Assembly (NCBI GenBank): GCA_030037185.1
Contig: JASHRR010000179.1
Location: 1 to 6,740, forward strand
Length of the DNA: 6,740 nucleotides
Source of the DNA: Xanthobacteraceae bacterium
GTDB lineage: Bacteria; Pseudomonadota; Alphaproteobacteria; Rhizobiales; Xanthobacteraceae
Direction of reading: 5' to 3'
Below, in pieces: positions 1 through 4,667 of the stretch; positions within the stretch are counted from its first letter, which is position 1; each line of letters opens with the position of its first letter. Both the position numbers and the translations under genes were made by a program. A model generated the notes under the pieces. That model ran no database searches. It was not told where the DNA came from and was given only the letters and a program-made list of their open reading frames with translations.

Positions 1-125
1 CCGATCAGGAGGGAAACCTCTACGTCGCAGAGGTCGATGCCGGTCGCTTCCAGAAATTCCGTCCGCGCCCGGGCGCCAACCCCGCAACTCTGATTGGCAA
101 GCCCATCTACGCGGCCTGGCAGTGA
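1..125 (+). CDS. C-terminal end of an NHL-repeat (PAL-like) beta-propeller protein, partial
   Basis: Only the last 40 codons are present: the frame is open from base 3 and ends with TGA at 123-125. The visible peptide begins DQEGNLYVAEVDAGRFQKF, a classic last blade of an NHL propeller (D-x-x-G-N-hydrophobic-[YF]-V-A-E, then R-x-Q-K-F), followed by a roughly 20-residue tail rich in P, G and A that ends IYAAWQ. The downstream gene ends with a closely similar blade (DKFGNIFAGE...VLRKY), so the two are probably tandem paralogues. The start, any signal peptide and any active-site residues lie outside the window, so its activity cannot be judged. It probably shares a transcript with the next gene, since only 26 bp separate them. 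The family call is an inference from one blade. Confidence 0.75.
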   Translation, partial: DQEGNLYVAEVDAGRFQKFRPRPGANPATLIGKPIYAAWQ

Positions 126-140
126 CGGCTATCCGCCAGA

Positions 141-145
141 GAGGA
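141..145 (+). promoter_or_regulatory. Ribosome binding site of the PAL-like gene
   Basis: GAGGA lies 6 nt before the ATG at 152 and only 3 nt before the ATG at 149. The spacing favours 152. A GTG at 122 is in frame and overlaps the upstream stop (GTGA), but has no Shine-Dalgarno sequence in front of it. Confidence 0.6.
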
Positions 146-151
146 TGTATG

Positions 152-1291
152 ATGTCAAAGGCAAATCTTATCTGCCGGACAGTGTTGTATGGCGTGGCGG
201 CGCTGCTGGCTGGCGAGGCGGCGTGTTTTGCCCAGGCGCCCTCCGACAATCCCTACCGGCCGGTGCGCGGATTGGCGGATGGCGGCGGCCCCAGCACCCC
301 GGGAGGCGAATGGGCGAAACTTCCCGGCGGCCGGGAAATGGGCCCGCCGGCGGCGGTGCACGTTGACGTCGATGGCGAAAGCATCTGGGCTCTTATCCGA
401 TGCGATGAGACGAGCCCGGTGCCGGCCGCGCGCGGCGGCCGGTTCGGTGTCGACTGCATGTATGCGGACGGCAAGCTCAAGCCCCACGACACGATCTACA
501 AGTTCGACGCCAGCGGCAACGTCGTCAAAAGCTTTGGTGCCCAGATGTTCATCTGGCCCCACGGCATGCATGTAGACCGCGACGGCAACGTGTGGGCCAC
601 CGACGGCGCTTCCGAAGAGGCCGTGGCGACAGCCGCGAAGGCGGGCGTCAAGGCGGGGCACATCGTCCGCAAATTCAGTCCCGACGGCGCAGTGCTGATG
701 ACGCTCGGCGAACCTGGGGTCGCCGGAAGCGACGAATATCATTTCCGCTCGCCGGCAGGCGTTGTAACGGCGCCCAATGGCGATATTTTTGTCGCCGACG
801 GGCATGGCTCGAATAACCGCATCGTCAAATACGCCAAGGACGGAAAGTTCATCAAGGCGTGGGGAAAGACCGGATACGCACCGGGCGAGTTCCGCACCGC
901 GCACTGCATCGCCATGGACAAACGGGGGCGGCTGTTCGTGTGCGACCGGTCCAATACCCGCATTCAAATCTTCGATCAGGATGGCAAATACCTGGCGACC
1001 TGGCACCAGTTCGGAATGCCCAGCGGCATAGCATTTTCAATCAACGATGAAGACTTGATCTATGTGTTCGACTCTGAGTCCGACAACGTGGACAATCCGG
1101 GTTTCGAGCAGGGAATCCGGATCGGCGATGCGCTGCACGGCTGGGTGAAATATTTCATCCTGGACCCGGGCGGCAATCCGGCTACCACCACCGGCAGCGG
1201 CGCGGAATTCGGCACCGTGGACAAATTCGGCAACATCTTCGCCGGGGAACCGAGGCCGCGCGTTCTGCGCAAATACGTCAAGGTCAGGTAG
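152..1291 (+). CDS. Exported NHL beta-propeller protein resembling peptidyl-alpha-hydroxyglycine alpha-amidating lyase (PAL)
   Basis: The protein has 379 residues from ATG 152 (alternatives: ATG 149, GTG 122). The N-terminus is a Sec-type signal peptide: MSKANLICR, a hydrophobic stretch at 10-20, then a likely cut after AQA (residue 29). Cys25 is not in a good lipobox, so periplasmic or secreted is more likely than lipoprotein. At least five NHL-like blades follow, for example around 136-151, 200-238, 248-284, 288-310 and 350-376. From memory, the order and motifs match the eukaryotic PAL domain: WPHGMHVDRDGNVWATD, then VADG...NRIVKY..DGKFI..WG, then AHCIAMD and CDRSNTRIQIF. By that alignment R83, H137, H251 and R266 correspond to rat PAL Arg533, His585, His690 and Arg706. 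The catalytic Tyr654 position is His218 and the third zinc ligand His786 is Glu352. In eukaryotes PAL cleaves peptidyl-hydroxyglycine to an amide. No monooxygenase partner is visible here and the bacterial substrate is unknown, so lyase activity is not established. The fold is confident, the reaction is not. Confidence 0.85.
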   Translation: MSKANLICRTVLYGVAALLAGEAACFAQAPSDNPYRPVRGLADGGGPSTPGGEWAKLPGGREMGPPAAVHVDVDGESIWALIRCDETSPVPAARGGRFGVDCMYADGKLKPHDTIYKFDASGNVVKSFGAQMFIWPHGMHVDRDGNVWATDGASEEAVATAAKAGVKAGHIVRKFSPDGAVLMTLGEPGVAGSDEYHFRSPAGVVTAPNGDIFVADGHGSNNRIVKYAKDGKFIKAWGKTGYAPGEFRTAHCIAMDKRGRLFVCDRSNTRIQIFDQDGKYLATWHQFGMPSGIAFSINDEDLIYVFDSESDNVDNPGFEQGIRIGDALHGWVKYFILDPGGNPATTTGSGAEFGTVDKFGNIFAGEPRPRVLRKYVKVR

Positions 1292-1293
1292 TG

Positions 1294-1358
1294 GGCCTTG
1301 CGGGATCGTCCGGGCCCGGGTCCGCCGCGTGTCGGAGGGACCGGCTGTGGCCTTGCGG
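1294..1358 (+). repeat. Short direct repeat pair after the PAL-like gene
   Basis: GGCCTTGCGG occurs at 1294-1303 and again at 1349-1358. Between them lie a 10-bp palindrome (CCGGGCCCGG, 1310-1319) and a GGTCC/GGACC inverted pair (1319-1323 and 1338-1342). There is no T-tract, so this is not a clear intrinsic terminator for the upstream gene. In GC-rich DNA such short repeats can arise by chance. Confidence 0.35.
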
Positions 1359-1395
1359 TGCAGCATTGCGGCCGAAAATGAATGCCGAACGGCCC

Positions 1396-1423
1396 TTGCA
1401 TTAGAGTGGCGATAGGCTATATG
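1396..1423 (+). promoter_or_regulatory. Probable sigma-70-type promoter of the rimP-nusA-infB operon
   Basis: A -35-like TTGCAT (1396-1401) is separated by 16 bp from a -10-like TATATG (1418-1423). Both differ from consensus but are of the type used by housekeeping sigma factors in rhizobia. This is one of the few AT-richer patches between the genes, and it would start transcription near 1430, just ahead of the leader hairpins. Alternative -10 phasings overlap the same TATAT run. The call rests on motif and position only. Confidence 0.5.
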
Positions 1424-1429
1424 TAGCGC

Positions 1430-1506
1430 GTAAGACCGACATCTCATAACGATCGAACATCGATCGGCTTGTGAGAGTGGGCCCCGCCCGGGACCCGCTC
1501 TTTTTT
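1430..1506 (+). ncRNA. rimP leader RNA (putative transcription attenuator)
   Basis: The predicted 5' leader has two structured parts. The first is a long hairpin: TCTCATAA (1442-1449) pairs with TTGTGAGA (1469-1476), with one T-G wobble, and CGATCG (1450-1455) pairs with CGATCG (1461-1466) around loop AACAT, leaving GC (1467-1468) bulged. The second is an intrinsic terminator at 1475-1506. The two share bases 1475-1476, so they cannot both form fully at their bases. A 'rimP-leader' family ending in a rho-independent terminator has been described upstream of rimP-nusA-infB in alphaproteobacteria (recalled from Rfam, not searched). Position, length and shape fit that family. The 5' end is inferred from the promoter call. 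Regulation by a product of the operon, such as NusA, is a hypothesis. Confidence 0.7.
1475..1506 (+). terminator. Rho-independent terminator upstream of rimP
   Basis: GAGTGGGCCCC (1475-1485) pairs with GGGACCCGCTC (1490-1500) around the loop GCCC, and six T residues follow (1501-1506). The 11-position stem has one C-A mismatch (1482/1493) and one T-G wobble (1478/1497). It sits 69 bp before the chosen rimP start and about 45 bp after the expected transcription start. It can therefore act both as an attenuator for the operon and as a stop for transcripts arriving from the PAL-like genes. Confidence 0.85.
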
Positions 1507-1575
1507 ATTACCCGCGTCGTCCGACCGCCAATGAGCGGTCCGACGAACGCGATGAAAGGCAAAGCTGCACGTAGC

Positions 1576-2328
1576 ATGACGACCGAGGTGACCCCCGTAG
1601 TCAATACGGGTCCAACCGATTCAGCCGCCCTGACGGAGCCGCGCCTGATCGCGGAAACCGGCGTGGCATCGCGCATCGCCACGATCGTAACGCCGGTGCT
1701 CATCGATCTCGGCTTTCGGTTGGTGCGCGTGCGGGTGCTGGGACTGGATGGTTTGACCGTGCAGGTGATGGCGGAGCGGCCCGACGGCTCGATGGCGATC
1801 GAGGAATGCGAAGCGCTATCGCGGGCAATCTCGCCGGTGCTTGATGTCGCCAATCCGATTGAGCGTGCCTACCGGCTCGAAATTTCCTCGCCGGGTCTTG
1901 ATCGACCGTTGGTCCGTCGCTCGGATTTTGAACGTCACCTCGGCGAGGTCGTGAAGGTCGAACTTGCGGTGGCGTCGGACGGGCGGCGCCGGTTCCGCGG
2001 AAATCTCGTCGGGATCGACGCCAACGCGGCGCGCGTGCGGATCGAGGATCGTGCGGATGGCGCCGTCGACGTGCCATTGCCGTTCAACGACATGACCGAG
2101 GCCAAGCTCGTTTTGACCGATGACCTGATCGCGGCCGCATTGCGCCGCGGTAAGGCGCAGGCGAGGGAGGCAAGGGTCGGCGCCGCGTCGCACCTTGCCT
2201 CCCCCGCCGGCCGGCAAGGCAAGGCAGGGGGCTACGATCACGCGTCACGCCACCGCATGAAGAACACCATGAAGGATAAACGCGCGTCCGGAACATCCCC
2301 GGCGGCGTCTAAGTCGGAAGGAGAATGA
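1576..2328 (+). CDS. rimP: Ribosome maturation factor RimP
   Basis: The product has 250 residues. RimP binds free 30S subunits and is needed for their maturation. The N-terminal alpha/beta domain (about 21-110) carries [14 protein letters not shown], then [30 protein letters not shown] and the signature [14 protein letters not shown] (99-112). The C-terminal SH3-like barrel follows (about 113-185: [14 protein letters not shown] through [11 protein letters not shown]). A basic, low-complexity tail (about 189-250) is typical of alphaproteobacterial RimP, which is much longer than the roughly 150-residue E. coli protein. The frame stays open back to a GTG at 1471, but that lies in the leader next to the terminator. 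ATG 1576 is chosen because the sequence after it (MTTEVTPV, then a short acidic linker to EPRLIAE) resembles relatives. ATG 1552 and 1531 are alternatives. No start has a good Shine-Dalgarno sequence (AAAGG at 1555-1559 is 16 nt away). The gene ends 3 bp before nusA. Confidence 0.93.
   Translation: MTTEVTPVVNTGPTDSAALTEPRLIAETGVASRIATIVTPVLIDLGFRLVRVRVLGLDGLTVQVMAERPDGSMAIEECEALSRAISPVLDVANPIERAYRLEISSPGLDRPLVRRSDFERHLGEVVKVELAVASDGRRRFRGNLVGIDANAARVRIEDRADGAVDVPLPFNDMTEAKLVLTDDLIAAALRRGKAQAREARVGAASHLASPAGRQGKAGGYDHASRHRMKNTMKDKRASGTSPAASKSEGE
2165..2224 (+). repeat. Cluster of hairpin-forming GGCAAGG repeats in the rimP tail
   Basis: GGGAGGCAAGG (2165-2175) and CCTTGCCTCCC (2193-2203) form a perfect 11-bp inverted repeat with a 17-nt loop. 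The second arm can instead pair through CCTTGCC (2193-2199) with GGCAAGG (2213-2219), and another overlapping GGCAAGG lies at 2218-2224. The two hairpins are mutually exclusive. They encode residues about 197-217 of the non-conserved RimP tail and end about 105 bp before nusA. There is no T-tract, so this is not an intrinsic terminator. Confidence 0.7.
2318..2323 (+). promoter_or_regulatory. Ribosome binding site of nusA
   Basis: AAGGAG lies 8 nt before the nusA ATG at 2332 and inside the last codons of rimP. It is the strongest Shine-Dalgarno sequence in the window and contrasts with the weak initiation region of rimP. Confidence 0.85.
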
Positions 2329-2331
2329 GCG

Positions 2332-3942
2332 ATGGCCGTCAGCGCCAACCGGCTCGAATTGTTGCAGATCGCCGACGCGGTCGCCCGCGAAAAGGCGATC
2401 GATCGCGGCATCGTCATTGCCGCCATGGAAGACGCCATTCAGAAGGCGGCTCGCTCGCGTTATGGGAGCGAAACCGAGGTGCGCGCCGAAATCAATCCGA
2501 AAACCGGCGAGATGCGGCTGTCGCGCCTGCTGCTGGTTGCCGATCAGGTCGAAAACGACGCGATCCAGATCAGCGTAGAGGATGCGCGGCGGCGCAATCC
2601 GGCGGCCCGGGTCGGCGACTACATCGCCGAACCGCTGCCGCCGCTCGAATATGGACGCATCGCGGCGCAGTCGGCCAAGCAGGTCATTGTCCAGAAAGTG
2701 CGCGAAGCCGAGCGCGATCGCCAATATCAGGAATTCAAGGACCGCATCGGCGATATCGTCAACGGCATCGTCAAGCGGGTGGAATACGGCAACGTCGTCG
2801 CGGATCTCGGCCGCGGCGAGGCAATCGTGCGGCGTGACGAGCTGTTACCGCGCGAAGTATTCCGCAACGGAGATCGCATCCGCGCCTACATTTACGATGT
2901 GCGGCGCGAGCCGCGCGGACCGCAGATTTTCCTCTCGCGCACACATCCCCAATTCATGGCCAAGCTGTTCGCCCAAGAGGTGCCGGAAATCTACGACGGT
3001 ATCGTCGAGGTCAAGGCCGTGGCGCGCGACCCGGGTTCGCGGGCCAAGATCGCGGTCATCTCGCGCGATTCGTCGGTCGATCCGGTCGGCGCCTGCGTCG
3101 GTATGCGGGGGTCGCGCGTGCAGGCGGTGGTCAACGAGCTGCAAGGCGAGAAGATCGACATCATACCGTGGTCGCCGGACGTAGCGACCTTCGTGGTCAA
3201 CGCGCTGGCGCCCGCTGAAGTCGCCAAAGTCGTGCTCGATGAGGATCGCGAGCGCATCTCGGTGGTGGTTCCGGACCAGCAGCTGTCGCTCGCGATCGGA
3301 AGGCGCGGCCAGAACGTGAGGCTCGCCTCGCAGCTGACCGGATGGGACATCGACATCCTCACCGAGCAGGAAGAATCGGAACGCCGGCAAGCTGAATTCG
3401 AGAAACGCACCAGGACGTTCATGGAGGCACTCAACGTCGATGAGGTGGTTGGCCAGCTGTTGGCCTCGGAGGGCTTCAATTCGATTGAAGAGCTTTCGAT
3501 GGTCGACCAGAGGGATATTGCTTCGATCGAAGGCTTCGACGACGAGACCGCAAGCGAACTGCAGACCCGGGCGCACGACTATTTGGCTAAGGTTGAGGCC
3601 GAATACGATGCCAAGCGCAAGCAGCTCGGGGTTTCCGACGACCTCAAGGAGGTCCCCGGGGTCACCGGCAAGATGTTGGTGGCGCTCGGGGAAAACGGCA
3701 TAAGGACGGTTGAGGATCTTGCCGGCTGCGCGACTGACGATCTCGCCGGCTGGACGGAGCGCAAGGACGGCGAAGCCTCCCGCAACCCCGGGTTCCTCGA
3801 CGGCTTCGAGCTGACGCGCGAAGAATGTGAAATGATCATCATGCAGGCCCGCGTCAAAGCCGGCTGGATCACACAAGCCGAGTTCGCCGCCAAATACGCA
3901 GCTCCCCATGAGGCCGAGGCGGCCGTCGAGCAGCCGGCCTAG
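2332..3942 (+). CDS. nusA: Transcription termination/antitermination factor NusA
   Basis: The product has 536 residues, the usual alphaproteobacterial size. NusA binds RNA polymerase near the RNA exit channel and modulates pausing, intrinsic termination and rRNA antitermination. The N-terminal polymerase-binding domain (about 1-130) begins [19 protein letters not shown]. An S1 domain (about 137-202) follows, ending [13 protein letters not shown]. Then come KH1 (about 230-280, with [17 protein letters not shown]) and KH2 (about 300-345, with [23 protein letters not shown]), both with intact G-x-x-G loops (GMRG, GRRG). The C-terminus carries two helical, helix-hairpin-helix-like repeats (about 366-420 and 435-512). 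The second contains a GWTERKDGE stretch and ends RVKAGWI, as in rhizobial relatives. An acidic, alanine-rich end follows. It is co-transcribed with rimP. NusA is a candidate to act on the leader terminator of its own operon. Confidence 0.98.
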   Translation: MAVSANRLELLQIADAVAREKAIDRGIVIAAMEDAIQKAARSRYGSETEVRAEINPKTGEMRLSRLLLVADQVENDAIQISVEDARRRNPAARVGDYIAEPLPPLEYGRIAAQSAKQVIVQKVREAERDRQYQEFKDRIGDIVNGIVKRVEYGNVVADLGRGEAIVRRDELLPREVFRNGDRIRAYIYDVRREPRGPQIFLSRTHPQFMAKLFAQEVPEIYDGIVEVKAVARDPGSRAKIAVISRDSSVDPVGACVGMRGSRVQAVVNELQGEKIDIIPWSPDVATFVVNALAPAEVAKVVLDEDRERISVVVPDQQLSLAIGRRGQNVRLASQLTGWDIDILTEQEESERRQAEFEKRTRTFMEALNVDEVVGQLLASEGFNSIEELSMVDQRDIASIEGFDDETASELQTRAHDYLAKVEAEYDAKRKQLGVSDDLKEVPGVTGKMLVALGENGIRTVEDLAGCATDDLAGWTERKDGEASRNPGFLDGFELTREECEMIIMQARVKAGWITQAEFAAKYAAPHEAEAAVEQPA

Positions 3943-3956
3943 GTGGATGGTGACGC

Positions 3957-4667
3957 ATGCAAAGTGCCACGACCGATACCGCAGCGGACCGCGAACCCAA
4001 TGCCGCGGCAACGGCGCGTCAACGGTTGTGCATCGCGACGCGCGAGGTGCGCCCGGTCGGCGAACTCATAAGGTTCGTCGTCGGTCCGGACGGCACAGTG
4101 GTGCCGGATCTCAAGCGTCGGTTGCCTGGACGGGGTGTTTGGATCACGGCTCGCCGCCATTTTGTCGAGGAAGCGGTGCGCCGGCGTGCCTTCGGGCGCG
4201 CCTTTAAGGCCGACGTCAGGGTCTCCCATGAGCTTGCCGATGAGCTCGAGCGGCTGCTGGAGCAATCCGCGCTCAATGCCCTCTCGGTCGCCCACAAGGC
4301 AGGGCTCGTCCTCCTGGGCTTTGCAAAAATCGAAGCCGCCATCGCGGCCGCGCCGCTGGTCGCCCTCATCAGGGCGCGCGACGCAGGGGAGGACGGCGGC
4401 CGCAAACTTGCTGCCGCCTTCAGGCGCCGAACCGGCGATGCGGCGGAGGGAAAAATTGTCGACGCCTTTACGTCCGCTCAATTGGATTTGGCATTAGGCC
4501 GCCTAAATGTGGTACACGCAGCTTTGCTGGCCGGCCAGGCGAGCGAGACGTTTTGCGGACGTTGGCGGTTTGTCGAATGTTTCCGGGCTGATAACCGGGG
4601 CGATCGGGACCGCGCCTCGCGGCAGCGAAACGGCACACCAATCCAGAACCAGGATCGTAATGACTGA
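3957..4667 (+). CDS. YlxR-family RNA-binding protein fused to an L7Ae-like domain
   Basis: The product has 236 residues. The first domain (about 20-85) is YlxR/DUF448: [20 protein letters not shown], a GPDGTVVPD strand, then the hallmark PGRGVWI (57-63) and a basic helix ([11 protein letters not shown]). The second (about 98-205) looks like the ribosomal protein L7Ae/L30e fold. It reads [22 protein letters not shown], then [20 protein letters not shown], then a strand-helix region with [18 protein letters not shown]. In Bacillus these are two separate genes (ylxR and ylxQ) at the same place between nusA and infB. The last 30 residues are charged, probably disordered, and overlap the start of infB. 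Its in vivo role is not settled. RNA binding is inferred from the family and from its place in the operon. ATG 3957 is the only sensible start, because an in-frame TGA lies at 3951. AGGTGG (3941-3946), overlapping the nusA stop, is a weak ribosome binding site. Confidence 0.9.
   Translation: MQSATTDTAADREPNAAATARQRLCIATREVRPVGELIRFVVGPDGTVVPDLKRRLPGRGVWITARRHFVEEAVRRRAFGRAFKADVRVSHELADELERLLEQSALNALSVAHKAGLVLLGFAKIEAAIAAAPLVALIRARDAGEDGGRKLAAAFRRRTGDAAEGKIVDAFTSAQLDLALGRLNVVHAALLAGQASETFCGRWRFVECFRADNRGDRDRASRQRNGTPIQNQDRND
4651..4654 (+). promoter_or_regulatory. Ribosome binding site of infB
   Basis: AGGA lies 5 nt before the ATG at 4660, within the last codons of the ylxR-like gene. The infB start precedes the ylxR stop (4665-4667), so the two are probably translationally coupled. 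Confidence 0.6.

Noticed and set aside
152..235. Lipoprotein signal peptide in the PAL-like protein
   Set aside because: Cys25 is preceded by G-E-A-A, with Glu at -3, which does not fit a lipobox. An ordinary cut after AQA fits better.
94..366. 90-codon + strand frame across the two propeller genes
   Set aside because: It overlaps the end of one real gene and the start of another in a different frame, with no ribosome binding site and no recognisable product.
155..1006. 283-codon open frame on the - strand opposite the PAL-like gene
   Set aside because: It is an antisense shadow: low-complexity Arg/Ala/His-rich translation, no ribosome binding site worth noting, and the + strand gene has a signal peptide and clear propeller blades.
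1471..1575. N-terminal extension of rimP from GTG 1471
   Set aside because: The GTG lies in the leader hairpin and the added residues would be encoded by the terminator stem and T-tract. The extension does not look like RimP.
2845..4011. 388-codon open frame on the - strand opposite nusA
   Set aside because: It lies wholly opposite a well-conserved nusA and the start of ylxR. Its product is rich in Arg, His, Leu and Asp as expected from the reverse complement of GC-rich codons, and it shows no domain I recognise.
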